This document shows, in pieces, positions 49,925-60,975 of a stretch of DNA of 64,000 nucleotides; position 1 is the first letter of the stretch; every line of letters starts with the position of its first letter. The stretch lies in assembly GCF_947179515.1 (NCBI RefSeq), contig NC_067474.1, positions 97,117,324-97,181,323 of the forward strand, given 5' to 3'. The translations under genes and the position numbers were made by a program. Under the pieces are notes generated by a model. That model saw only the letters and a program-made list of their open reading frames with translations. It ran no database searches and was not told the DNA's origin. This stretch comes from Apodemus sylvaticus (Eukaryota; Chordata; Mammalia; Rodentia; Muridae).

Positions 49925-52039
49925 GAAATAAAATAAAAATAAAAATATGCGAGCAAAGGGGGATAATGGCTTTGCTTAATTAAAATGTAAAACTTCAGCA
50001 TCTGAAACTCGGTTCTGTGATTTAAAGGAAGGCTTCAGTGAGCCACTCTCCTGACAAGAGCATTCAGACTGTAGAGAAGGCTACAAAAGCGTTAATGACA
50101 TTTACCCCCTAATAAGAGCTGTTCACACTTCATGGTTTTCCCTTGTTATTACCCAGGACAGACACTAGCACCTCATTGAAAGATCAGTGCTGCAAGGGAA
50201 AAAGGCCCCCTGAGACACTGAAGACCCGAGGAAAAGCACTAAATCAGGCGATGTTACAGAGGTGACATGCTTGATTCTCAAGGGCTCTTATGCACCCTAT
50301 GGCCATGGATTTGCCGCAGTTAATACACTGCCAATGAAACCCTCCCCCACTCCCAGCAGACAGGGCATCCTCTTTCCAGGGCTGAGGAAGTGAAGGCTAG
50401 GCAGGAAAGAAATACACTTCCTCCAGGTACCCTGGGTCCAGGCAACGTCCACATGTCCTGAACTGCTTTCGGTTAAGCCCCATCGATGTACAGCTGAATG
50501 AGTAACGCGCTGACCTTTTCACCTAAGCAGCCACAATTTGAATCCAGCAGAAAGTCACCAGAGGATCAATGGACAGAGATACTCATATTTTAAAGTAATA
50601 GAGCACCTCAAGAAAGGAAAGGGAGGTTAATTTACTTTTTTTAAACCATTGTGTTGGCCACAGACTCAACTGGCCTCCCCGAGTCCGCTATTATAAATTG
50701 GAACCCGGATTCAGAATTGAAAAGCTCCCAGTACTGGCCCTTCAGATCTCAAAATCTGGCAGAGGCCCACAGCTACTGCGAGATAGACATTCCCTCACAT
50801 GTCAATGCGTGGGGCAGCAATCCCACTGCTGAGAGTGAGGGCTGACTCAATGGAACATCCTCAGCATGAACTCAGATTCTGGCACAGATGACAGCACAGA
50901 GACAAGGAGCTCTTAATTACTCTCTCAAGAGGAATCTGAAGATACCTTATTGTTCATTTAAAACTTCTGACTGTGGCTGCATATTTAAAAGCAAGCAAAT
51001 AAATGAGTTAATTTAAGGTGCTTCTCTGACTTGCCAATTTTGTGTCTTATCAACAAACTATGAATAAACAGATCTAATATGAATAGTCACTCTGGAAACA
51101 AAGACTATTTTGTTATTTACATGCCAATTTCTTTAAAGTCTGGGTTACTATGTTCAGGAGCCAATACTATTAGTGGTCTATGTCACACTCTAAGGACATA
51201 GAAATGCTTATTGTTGACAGAGGCTTCATTCAGTGCTGTACTAAAAAAAAAAAAAAATGCAGAATATACCACAGATTGAATTACTGCATTTGCTTAACGC
51301 TAATTTTAACACAAAACAAAAAAAACAATCCACAGTAGGGAAAGCATATTAAAATAAAAATAGAAAATACAAACCACATTACTCATAGTAACTAGAAAGC
51401 TGCCGCCAACACTGTTATTATGGCTTTGTTAGAGAAAAGTAAAGAAGAATAAAGAAACACAGAAAGAAGCTCTGGCTCTCAGAGTCAAAAGCATGTGGTT
51501 CTGGGGTCTCTACGTATGAATCACACAGGAAACAGAAGATGAATTGTGGATGGGAAATGCCCCCGGTGCAGTAGGCACTCTCTTGTGGGTGCGTTCTCTG
51601 CTTTCTATTTGGTGTCATGTAAGATGATCCATTGCTGTAATGTATACGTATCACTGTGTCACCTACCCTCCAAGTCCCTTCATTAGCTTAAGTCTCCTTG
51701 CAAATAAAGAGAAAGTGCCAGGGGGCGGTGAACAAGAGCAAAGACACCACTCCATCGCCACCAATAAGCACAGTAAGTAGAAACAGTTCCTAGATGATAA
51801 CAGGACCACAGTGGTAAGGTAATTATTTACAAAGTCCCAGGGTATAAAAAACAAATGCTGGATTAGTGAACCCTTAGAATCACATCCCTTAGAAAGAGGT
51901 AGTTGGGGGGAAGAGGAAAGCCAGCAAGAAGGAAGGGGTAGTTAGTGACACGGAAGCCATCAGACAATCAAAATCCATGCCCAGTCAAAATGCCCACAGA
52001 CCCCATGCTCAGAGTGGGGTGAAACAGCCAAGTGAAACC
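49925..52039. other. Bnc2: Unique intronic sequence, possible conserved element
   Basis: No transposon recognised. The part at 49940-50200 holds an inverted AGCAAAG/CTTTGCT pair and TTAATTAA words. A poly(A) run lies near 51243-51256. Confidence 0.4.
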
Positions 52040-52150
52040 TACTCCTGCATAAACTTATTCATTTCTTGCTCAAATACAGCCTTCTTCCCGTATGCAAAAA
52101 AGCTTGCCCCATCCTTTTATGGAGTAACAGTATACTTCTTTTTCCTAAGT
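52040..52150 (+). mobile_element. Possible L2 LINE fragment
   Basis: CATTTCTTGCTCAAATACAG and CCTTCTTCCCG resemble the L2 3' region (TCTGCTCAAATGTCACC ... GGCCTTCCC). Weak. Confidence 0.35.
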
Positions 52151-52879
52151 ACTGCCTATTTCAACAGGTCTTCACAGACTAATTCCATCTGGCAGCGGTC
52201 ACTCTGACTCTTAGTACAAGGACTGGCATGCACTGTGTCTTCTCATCACTGCCAGCATTACATGTTCCAATAACATACATGAATCAAACAAATGTATCCA
52301 TAGCTATGTTTGTCTCATCTGTATGGACTTAGTCAAAGCTTCCAGAAGCCTCTGTGCACCCTTATCTCATTTCTACCACTGCTAGCTCTTCACAATTTCA
52401 TGCATCAGTGTTTGAGATGTGAGGCGAAGTAAAACACAGCATAGCCTGGCCATTAAATAAAAACCTCCTCGCACTTCACAGTGAGTCACAGTACCTCCTC
52501 CTTCTGACAAACTGAGGAAAACATCAGAAAAGAAGGCAGTGGCTCAAAATGTATGGCAAATGTGTGGTTCTAGAAACCTAAGGGGTGGAGTCAGGGACTG
52601 AAGAATGACCTGCCTGTGGAAGTGCATTTGCTGAGCTTTGCTGTGAAGTTAATACACTATATCTGTTTATCCTAAAAATTCTTCCGAGTAGGTTGCCACT
52701 AAGAAAATGAGACTTGTGGACATACCATTTTGGCATAGTTAGAAAACTAATTAGGGGTTGGCTTGAGGTTTAGTCCCATAGTTCAGGAGCTGTCCTATTT
52801 AAATTTAATGAAGAATATAGGAGTGATACTCCAGAGACAAGAGTGTAATCAATGCCATCTAAAAGAAACGCAGGCTGTT
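52151..52879. other. Bnc2: Unique intronic sequence
   Basis: No recognised feature. Confidence 0.4.
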
Positions 52880-53005
52880 GTGGCAGTGGTGTACACACCT
52901 GTAATCCCAGCACTTGGGAGGAAGCGGCAGGCAGATCAGAGTTGAAGGCCAGTTTGGTCTACGGTCCCAACCAACAACAATAAGCAACAACAAACAACAA
53001 CAAAG
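52880..53005 (+). mobile_element. B1 SINE, 3'-truncated, with (CAA)n tail
   Basis: ACACCTGTAATCCCAGCACT, TGGGAGGAAGCGGCAGGCAG and GGCCAGTTTGGTCTAC are B1. The right end (GAGTTCCAGGACAGCC...) is missing and a CAACAA-rich tail follows. Confidence 0.88.
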
Positions 53006-53867
53006 AATATGTCTTCAAGTAAACCTGAGTTGGTTATCGAATGTAACTTGTCAAGGGAAAGTGGATCACCTCTGCTTCTCCTGGTGAATTCAGAAGCCTT
53101 TCTATGTTCTGCACACAGGCACTATTCCTGATCATTGAGTTCCACCTCAGAATCTGGTGAGCTATTTGACGAGCTACTCAGCTCTATGACACAAAGGTAA
53201 GAGAAAGAGCATTTTCATTTTAGCTCTGAGTATGAAACGCCAAGCTGCATCACTATGTCTAAGGGCTTTGTTTTCATTACTTTTCAAATAGTCAGACCTT
53301 TGCCAGGGGATTCAAAATCTCTGTATTCAACTTCCAGCTCCAAGTCTGCCTAAGGCCTTTAGCCACGGCAACTTTAAAACTAGGGATAATCGTCTCCCAA
53401 ACTATCTCTTTAATAGGGAGGCTAGGAGGATTGCCAGGATAATGTTTGTAGATGTCTCAGGAACTTTGAAAAAACAAATGATTTAAACATGGGACACTGC
53501 TCCAAATTATCTGTCTTGTGCATGTCCTTGCTAGAAACAGAGGACTCAAGACTCACACATCAGTGATAGGATACAAAGACAACTTTCTCAAGAACCATGA
53601 TGACCATCCTATATTTACCTGGGGTCACATAGGTCCCTCCTTTTAAGTCATTGCACAATCTCTGAATTTTCATCCAATAACTTCCTTCCCATCATCCGAT
53701 GAGGGCTGCCTTTCTCACGGTCACTGACCAGTGTTAGTGGACTCTACATAGCAATTAACTGATTAAAAGGCTACTTAAATGAACTAAAGATAGGTACTGT
53801 CTTCAATTCCCTAAAAGTTTGATGCTAGTTAATACTCATTTTCAAACCTGCCTACTATATTTTCTAG
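53006..53867. other. Bnc2: Unique intronic sequence
   Basis: No firm feature. A faint reverse MIR-like pattern lies at about 53360-53470. Confidence 0.4.
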
Positions 53868-53950
53868 AGCTGGGAACTGAACCTGTAGGCCTTGCACATA
53901 CTAGGTGAGTGCTAGGCAAGTGCTCTATCCCTGAGCTACAACTTGACCTA
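53868..53950 (-). mobile_element. ID-type SINE, reverse
   Basis: GCTGGGAACTGAACCTGTAG, CTAGGCAAGTGCTCTATCCC and TGAGCTACAACTTGACC are the reverse complement of an ID head (TAGCTCAGTGGTAGAGC). Confidence 0.8.
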
Positions 53951-54194
53951 TAACTTATTTCATACGAAAGCCTACTCTAATGATTTCTAACAAGTTTCAC
54001 TTATGCTGCACCAGGGACTCAGAAAGCTACTGGAAGAGTTGAGATAGAGATACGAAAAAAGTGGTAAGACCAGTGTCCTACAGAATAAACTGTTTCTTTT
54101 AAAAAGGCACACATATGAACACATACAATGTAATAATTATTAGTGTGCCATGGGATACTTAAGGTGTGAGATATTTAAATATAATTTCATTTTA

Positions 54195-54325
54195 TTATAC
54201 TTTTTATAGATGAAGAAACTGATATTGATATGTTACATTTCTCTTAGGTAACAGCTGTCAAAGGTGACACCAAGGTTTACACCAAGCTTTTCCAACTGCA
54301 GAGTGCAGTGTCTGCCACTATTCTC
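54195..54325 (+). repeat. MIR SINE fragment
   Basis: TTATAGATGAAGAAACTGAT, GTAACAGCTGTCAAAGGTGA and TGCAGAGTGCAGTGTCTGCC follow the forward MIR core and 3' part. Confidence 0.6.
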
Positions 54326-54499
54326 TTCTGCTCTCGTTTATATTTCAAATATGTTCAAATGTCTAAGCATGTCTGTGTGTGTGGCTATGTGCTTGTAATT
54401 TATTTACAATAGAGAAGTTGCTATCTTTGTGTCTGAATGGTTGGAAAGACATTCTGTGTGCTAAGGGGCAAAGTGAAATACAGAATTTCAAAATTTGAT

Positions 54500-54627
54500 G
54501 GTTGCTGGTGGTGCATACTTTTAACTCCAGCACTTGGGAGGTAGAGGCAGGCAGATCTATGAGTCTGAGGACAGTCTGCTCTGCAGAGCAACTTCTAGGA
54601 CAAAACCCTGTCTCAAAAAATAAATCC

Positions 54628-54658
<31 letters not shown>

Positions 54659-54725
54659 CCCCAAAACACCAAACCAACAAACAAAAATAAATTCAAAACC
54701 CAAAAAAACCAAAAACAGAATCCAA
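54500..54725 (+). mobile_element. B1 SINE with long (AAAAC)n tail
   Basis: GTTGCTGGTGGTGCATACTT, TCCAGCACTTGGGAGGTAGA and GGACAAAACCCTGTCTC form the B1 body to about 54615. An A/C-rich tail of about 100 bp follows. Confidence 0.9.
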
Positions 54726-54869
54726 AGGAATTCCAGAATTCAAGGCTATTTTATGAACTAAAATGAGCAGGTAGGCTATAATAATTGATCATCACATTTC
54801 ACCTTCATGTTAGCAGTTATTGTTGGCTGGATTTAGTAGCCCTTCGTGTGTGTGTCTGTATACTGTCTT

Positions 54870-54965
54870 ATTTTCATGACAAGGCTGTGAGGTACTATTA
54901 TGTCGGTTTACAGGTGAGAGACTCACGTTAAATAAAGGCAAAGGCCTAACTGCATACTCCCCACA
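54870..54965 (+). repeat. MIR SINE fragment
   Basis: ACAAGGCTGTGAGGTACTAT, TATGTCGGTTTACAGGTGAG and GGCAAAGGCCTAACTGCATA match the forward MIR middle. Confidence 0.65.
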
Positions 54966-57900
54966 GGACATTAAGCCAGGAATCCCGCCCATGAGTCTGC
55001 CTTCCCACATAGAACACTGGGAAATAGCCAGCACGTGTGCTGAGAGGAGAGCAAGAGATGGGTGGTTGTGATCTTCAGGAAGCTTGCTGTATGCTCCTGT
55101 GCCAATCTGAAGTTCCTGTGATCACAGAAAAGCCATAGAACCCATACAGACGGCAATGCATCAAGTGTTAACTGACTAAAGTCACTACCAGAGGAGTGGA
55201 TGGGGATTCAGAAACAAACATGTGAACCTACTTCTCATGGGGTAATAATATAAATGTGTTTAATACTGCCATTTCCTACCACACAAATACCAGAATTTGT
55301 TTTGCATAGGCCTTTGGCTAGGCAGCCTGGAAGCCTTTGCTCCTTCTGACCTGCAGAGGCACAGCTGTTGTCATTCCCTACAAAGCAAGAAAAAATGCTG
55401 AGGATCCTCTGACCAACTAAAATTACTGGATATTGCATGAGTTCTGTAGTAAAATATGCTATCCTAAGTTGAAGAATATTTCCTTGTAACTGATACAAGG
55501 GTGAATATTGCAGTACTTACAGCAATGGTAGGAGAGACATTTAACAACTGAATAAACTGTGGAAGGAGCCTGAAGCAAACAGTTGTGAAATAAAAGTAAC
55601 ACCAGAAAATGAAGGGCGCCATTGGTTCAGCTAGTACTCCCAAAAAACTGTATTTCATCTTATTCCTGTAGAACCCACACAGGCAGAACAGTAGGGATTT
55701 TCAGGCAGTGAAACCCTTCCTAAGTAGACCCTATGCTAAGGAAGAGGTAAGTATGTTCTGGAACTGAATTATTTGGATGAACTTCACAAAAAATTAGGCA
55801 TTAGCAGGGGATGGGGAAAGCTACTTACCCATGTTTTCAAGTCTACTTCCTTCAAAAGCCCTCAGAGCTTTTATTATGCTAATGTGTACCATAAAAGCTC
55901 AGAGAGGGATCCAGCCTGTGCTTTCTTTCACATTGAAAGCTAGACTTCTCGGACTGATGGTAGTCTAAGAAATGCTAGAACCATGTGGCCCAGGTGACCT
56001 GTGATGTGTATCACTGAGCCGGATCACTGGCTGCTGACAGAAAGACTGAACTGGTTCTTAGAATTCTGGAAGAACTTGCTCACAAGTGGGGAGTTCTCCA
56101 AAGACAGGATGGAACATGCATCTAGGCAAGTTAGCTACATGTTCGAGCTAAAGAGAGGTTATGTGAAAATTTTATCTTTAAATGACTAAATTCAATGATG
56201 ATAATCAGAGACCGAAAGGAAATGAGGTCGGGACAAGAGTGCAGGCCACTGTTTCTATGGATTGTGAATCATGTGTCCATAGAGGATGTCCTGGAGTAAT
56301 AATAGTTATTGTTCTTTGATTGCAGAAAATATAGGCTCCTTTGAATTTATATTTTAGCATTTAAGTGAATATTCCCATCTTAACTTTTCTGGAATGCAAT
56401 CCAGCTCTTCTTTCTGAATGTAGACTTAAACCACTACACAGGAGATCACTGGGATTTTCACCTCTAGGCAATGGCCCACCTTCTTATGTGGTTGTGGTCC
56501 AATTTATGCTATTTATTTTACACTCAAGTGGCTGGCTTATAGATGTCATCTAAGTGAAAGGCTCTTTAACAGATACCCCAGGCTTTTCAGTAACTGTGAG
56601 GCATTCCTGTTATGCGCCCTTTTCTCTGAATGTCACATTCAAACGATAGCTTTCTTGAATTCTGCATGACCTGCTCTTCCCCTGCGGCCATGCACTCCCA
56701 GTTTATACAGATGACATATTCTCTTCCACTTTTAAACCTCTTGCTAAAGGTAGAAGTATCTGGGTATACATAAAGAATGTAGGTTTGGGCCCAGAGAGAC
56801 TTAGATTAATATCCTGGCTTGACCAGTTCAACTTACCGTATGTCTTTATTTGCTGGGTAACACAATCTATAGCCAACTGCTAACCAAGTCAATATGTGGT
56901 AAGACTAACAGCCACCCTAACTTGCCTTGATAATTACTCTCCTTTAACTGACATAATATTCAATATACTGTTGTTGAGAGCAATAATGCTAAAATTGATG
57001 CCTTGAGGGCTACAAGACAATTGAGTTTTAGCCAGATAAAATGACTTGTACACTAATGGTGCATTATAGGGTTTCCCGGCTCTCAGATGAACATTTTATA
57101 GTCTACCTGTACAAAAAAATGTTACATATAATTATATTCAAAGTCATTTGTGCATACCTTATCATTACCACGCTTAATTCTAAAGACTGGCCAGTAATCA
57201 AGAGCCACCTTTAGAAGAAAGGGGATGTTTTTATAGCCCAACTTCTTGCGTCTTCCACAAAATGAGTATTTTCTCAGAAGGTATTCTCTAATGTTTTTGT
57301 GCCCTGAAACCTTTTGCTTCTATTCTAACTCTAGAATTGTTTTACACGGAACAACTATATGATAAATGTTAAAGGACAGAAAGCGCCATTTAAAGAAAAT
57401 CAATACTACATCAATTCTATCAATAAAAGAAGACAGAAACTAAGCTGAGAGTTCCTTTAATGTGCAAAATCTATAATTTTTCTGAAAATATCAATTCTAG
57501 ACTCTTAGAAATGATACATTAAAATTTGAGACTTGACAACATTTATATTAATGAAAATTAATCATAATTATATTAAAATGGCAATATATGTAGCATTTTT
57601 ATGTACCATTTCCTTTCCTAATAAGAAGATTCCTATATATCGGTTTGAGGCTTTTTGATGTCTTCTACTTAGACACTTCTGTTGCCATTATAGCTCATAC
57701 GAAATGAAATCTACAATATATTTGAGAGACATATATTTTCTATCCTGTAGAGACATAATACAATTTAAGGGAAATTAATACCTAAATAATTATTTTATAT
57801 TTTTACAAAATCTCTGGTCAAATCAGAACAGTAGAAAACAACAGTGTTATAAGGCTATTAATTAACATCAAAATGTAACAGGAATCACTATAGAGCTGTT

Positions 57901-58385
57901 ATGATGGCCATGCACATATCTACTTGTTGGAATAGAAAGACATAACACGTTACCATTGTCTGAGGCAAAAAAAGAAATAGTCATGGTGCTGAAATACAGT
58001 ACTGATGGCAGCAGCAAGTATCAGAGTGGAGCCAGTGAAGATGTTCTTTGATAGGTTTTGAATAAAGGAAAACAGCTAAGCTAACAGCTCTAGAGAAACA
58101 CATATAAGAGGTTGTTCGTTTGTTTGTTTTGTTTTCTTGTAGGGAAAAAATATCCAACAAAGATGTTAACAATCACCAGAGAGAACTGCTACTCCAAAGG
58201 TCTCAGAGCCAGTGTAAGCAGTGATGGGGAAAGTGGTCCCACGTGTTCTTTGTCCTAGTTCTTCATCCTGGACCATGCATCCCTTCATATTCCCTGGCTC
58301 TTATGACTTGTCCACCCTCATGCCTCACTGAAACAGTCTTCCATGCGGCATATGAGAGAATATGTAGCATACTTCTTAAAACGGG
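54966..58385. other. Bnc2: Unique intronic sequence
   Basis: Apart from the MIR at 56780, no feature is recognised. AT-rich from 56900 to 57950; a (GTTT)n-like stretch lies near 58115-58135. Confidence 0.4.
56780..56860 (-). repeat. MIR SINE fragment, reverse
   Basis: AGAGAGACTTAGATTAATAT, CCTGGCTTGACCAGTTCAAC and TTACCGTATGTC resemble the reverse MIR (AGACTGCCTGGGTTCGAATCCTGGCTCTGCCACTTACTAGCTGTGTG). Confidence 0.5.
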
Positions 58386-58735
58386 TGTTATGAACGAGAA
58401 AGTCTCCTACTATGGGCTCGTACATTTAAACATGTGGGGAAGTTGGCAGTGTTGTTTAGGGAAGTTTAGGAAGTGTGGCCTTGCTGGAGAAAGTGTGTCC
58501 ACTGGAGGCAGGCTTTGCGAGTTTAAAGACTTGCTCTTTCTGGTTGTGTTCTCTCTGCTTCATGTTTGTGGTTAAGATGTGACCATCACCTTCCTGTACC
58601 TTCTGCCATGTATGCTACCTGCTGTCTGCCTTTAAAGACGTGCATCCTCTGGAATCACAAGCCAAGATAAAGCCTTCTGCAAGTTGCCTTGATCACGGGG
58701 CTTTCCCACAGCAACAAAAAAGAAAGCAATATGAA
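58386..58735 (+). mobile_element. Rodent MaLR solo LTR (ORR1/MT-like)
   Basis: Starts TGTTATGAACGAGAAAG, then GTCTCCTACTATGGGCTCGT, GTGTGGCCTTGCTGGAGAAA, GGAGGCAGGCTTTGCGAG, GAATCACAAGCCAAGATAAA and CCACAGCAACAAAAAAGAAA. This order is that of a rodent MaLR LTR, with an AAGATAAAGC polyadenylation-like word near its end. No internal gag or pol sequence follows, so it is a solo LTR, antisense to Bnc2. Confidence 0.8.
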
Positions 58736-60035
58736 CTGAAAATGACGTATATAATTATTGTCACCCTCAGCTCCTGTTCTGAGGGCCAAAGCTTCCTTTT
58801 TTTTTCAGGCTGAGGCTTGTACTAAACTAAGAATTGTCCTATCATGGGAGAGACAGGCCTTTGCACTTCTTTTTCGACTTTAATTCACTATGCTACTGTT
58901 GTTCTGTTGCCGCTGATGTGTAGAAGAGCTATATAAAAGAATGGCATGAATTTGTATGTTCTCATCCCAGACTAAAACATAGACAGGAGCGTCTCCACTC
59001 AGTAGAGTTTCTGTATAATATGTGTATTCAGCAGCTGAGAACTTACATTTTACAGGGGATGGTTCAGATCATAAATATCAGTTATATCTAAGGTACTCTA
59101 CAGGGCTGCCTCAGCCATAAACATTTTTCTTTCCAAGCGGTCGGCTCTAGAAATATCTCCATAGGAACCTTCAAAAACGACTTAAGATTCTACCTTTCCC
59201 AACTGATATTTCCTTCAATATAAGTTAGTCTGCATCATCCAGATCTTGGATCCTGGGGTCTCTCAATATGTTGATCTCAACAGTGACCTCTTGAAGAATA
59301 CAGGAAGGCAGATAGATTAAAAAAAAAGAAAGAAAGAAAAACACAGAGGCAAAGTGAACAATAGCATAGCACCAAAAAGGCAATGAGAGATGGGTGTGTT
59401 GATGCTAGGGTGGAGGCTGTGCATTTCCCAAGTAAACCCAGAAGTCCCACCACATCAGCAGTGACACTGACACATAGGAGGGGCTCCAGGATATAGGATG
59501 GCCAAAGCCATATCCACAGGGACATTTCCCAGGGTTCTAAGGTCTGAGGCTACAACATGAGTGTTCGCAAGATATGCAGACAGGTAGTTTATGCAGGTTA
59601 CAGTTTTTCCCTTGATTGGGGTGAAGTTAATAAAGCTCAAGGGTTCACAGCATTCAAGGGGACCTTGCCTCCTGGGCATGACAAATACCTTTATGAACCC
59701 AGCTTGAAAGTAATGTCAGATTTTCAAAACTCATCACTCATCTCAAAAATAGTAAGGCTTATTGAGGGGAAATATGATAGCTTACTTTGGAGGGAAAGAG
59801 TTGAATTCAAAAGTACACATAAAGCAACACTAGTCAACCAGCTACCTTTCCCTTCAACCACATGCTCCTAAGGCCTGCAGTAGCCTACAGACAGCACTCC
59901 TGTCCCTGCTCCCTGGCCTGAGGAGAGCACACCCCCCTGGCTGTGTGAGAGGAAGAGGCAAACCAGATGTAGCCACAGTTCTCATTGAACCCACCAGGAG
60001 TTGGCTCAGATGTGGTACTCAAAATCTTCTCCTAC
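58736..60035. other. Bnc2: Intron adjoining the Bnc2 exon donor
   Basis: No further exon. (AAAG)n-like sequence at 59322-59340. No transposon recognised in the last 1.2 kb before the exon. Confidence 0.45.
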
Positions 60036-60038
60036 CTG
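60030..60038 (-). other. Bnc2: 5' splice site (donor) of the Bnc2 exon
   Basis: On the minus strand the junction is CAG|GTAGGA. It matches MAG|GTRAGT at CAG, GT, A and G (position +4) but has G at +5 followed by A rather than GT, so the donor is moderate. Without splicing, the frame continues V-G-E-D-F-E-Y-H-I and stops at TGA, giving a short readthrough. Confidence 0.9.
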
Positions 60039-60271
60039 AAGGATGTATCCTCGGACATAGTCCCTCAGGGTCCAGCCCAGGCCATGCAGTATGTGCAGCA
60101 CTTCCTCTTGCTTCAGGACACTGAAGAGCCGGTCTAGCAGTATCTTCAGCCGCACAGGCACTGCCTGCGTGCCGTAGAGCATCAGGCTGCTGATGTCAAA
60201 TACCACATTGGACTGCACGATCTCCACTTGAGTGGGGTGGTACAGGTGCTGTGTGCTGAGTTTATCCAAGG
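60036..60271 (-). CDS. Bnc2: Internal coding exon of basonuclin 2 (N-terminal conserved domain)
   Basis: Read on the minus strand, the exon starts after ...GACCACAG with CC (completing a split GCC alanine codon), encodes 78 full codons and ends ...ATCCTTCAG before GTAGGA. The peptide runs from LDKLSTQHLYHPTQ through VEIVQSNVVFDISSLMLYG and LKILLDRLFSVLKQEEVL to RDYVRGYILQ. I recognise this from memory as the basonuclin block that follows the Cys-rich HGWVAHA segment, roughly residues 145-225 of an about 1,100-residue protein. STQHLYHPTQ and HILHGLGW fit BNC2 rather than BNC1. Basonuclin 2 is a nuclear protein with three pairs of C2H2 zinc fingers, linked in the literature to craniofacial bone and mesenchyme, fibrosis, pigmentation and the male germ line. 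The fingers are encoded by later exons outside this window. Length 236 bp, phase 1 in and phase 0 out, so skipping would shift the frame. The exon is GC-richer than its surroundings. Family very sure; paralogue sure. Confidence 0.95.
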
Positions 60272-60340
60272 CTGTGGTCATCCCACCGATGTCCCAGGGA
60301 TGGAGTGGGTAAACAGACAGAAAGGACAAAAAAAAATTAG
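60272..60340 (-). other. Bnc2: 3' splice site with distant polypyrimidine tract
   Basis: The acceptor is GACCACAG|CC. The strongest pyrimidine run on the minus strand (positions 60336 down to 60311, a T run then TCCTTTCTGTCTGTTT) sits about 40-65 nt upstream of the junction. A TTTAC branch-point candidate has its A at 60310, 38 nt from the AG. No AG dinucleotide falls between this A and the acceptor, which fits an AG-exclusion zone. The branch-point choice is inference. Confidence 0.75.
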
Positions 60341-60845
60341 AAACATTATTGGACATTATCTAGGCTCCATTTTGACTGATAGCTTATGACCATAGATATT
60401 TAAGCAAGAGCCCTCACTTCCTGTTTTGGCACCCTTGTAATTTAGTATTTTAAACCACAGGCAATGTCAGGCAAACATTTGACTTACAGAAAGAATTTTT
60501 TTCCTTAGTGATTGTGTCTTTTTCTAAAAACATGACTAATTAATTTGCTAATGAAACTCTAGCTCAAGTTATCATAATGCCTTCTATTCTTCTACAAAAA
60601 CACAGAAACTCAACTTCACACTGTAAAAACAGGCCCTGCATTACCCCGTAAACAGTCATGCTGACACATACGTATAATATCAGTACAGGGGAGGGATGTG
60701 TCCTAGGTCAGCATGCACTATGTAGAGAGACTCGCCTTTAAAACAGAACAAGACGTGACTCTGTTAACACCCTTAGACTTCCTAACCGGTTTAAAGAAGA
60801 GGAAGAGCAACTTTTAAGTTAGAGCGTAAAAGGCCTTGCTCAAAC

Positions 60846-60975
60846 CTGGCTCGGTGAAGACTATGTCTTTATAATCTTAGTGTTCAGGAACTGATGAAGA
60901 AAATTCAAGTCCAGCCTGGGCTGCACAGAAAAGTCATCATCAAAAACAACCACAATCACAACGACAACAGAACCT
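60846..60975 (+). mobile_element. Degenerate B1-family SINE
   Basis: CTGGCTCGGTGAAGACTATG, TAATCTTAGTGTTCAGGAAC, AGTCCAGCCTGGGCTGCACA and an AACAACCACAA-rich tail follow B1. Confidence 0.65.

Larger units (their letters stand above)
1..60035 (-). other. Bnc2: Downstream intron of Bnc2 (5' 60 kb seen)
   Basis: Everything between the donor at 60035 and the window start is read as intron. The gene runs on the minus strand and no further basonuclin peptide (for example the segment following YILQ, or any C2H2 finger) was seen. The intron is AT-rich, has few CpGs and is filled with SINEs, L1 ends, LTR relics and microsatellites. All three L1 pieces lie antisense to the gene. Unrecognised alternative exons cannot be excluded, because basonuclin 2 is reported to use very many alternative exons. 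Confidence 0.85.

Noticed and set aside
58243..58575. 110-codon plus-strand frame
   Set aside because: Mostly inside the MaLR LTR and antisense to the host gene.
59557..59871. 104-codon plus-strand frame near the exon
   Set aside because: Opposite strand to Bnc2, no recognisable domain, no splice or promoter support.
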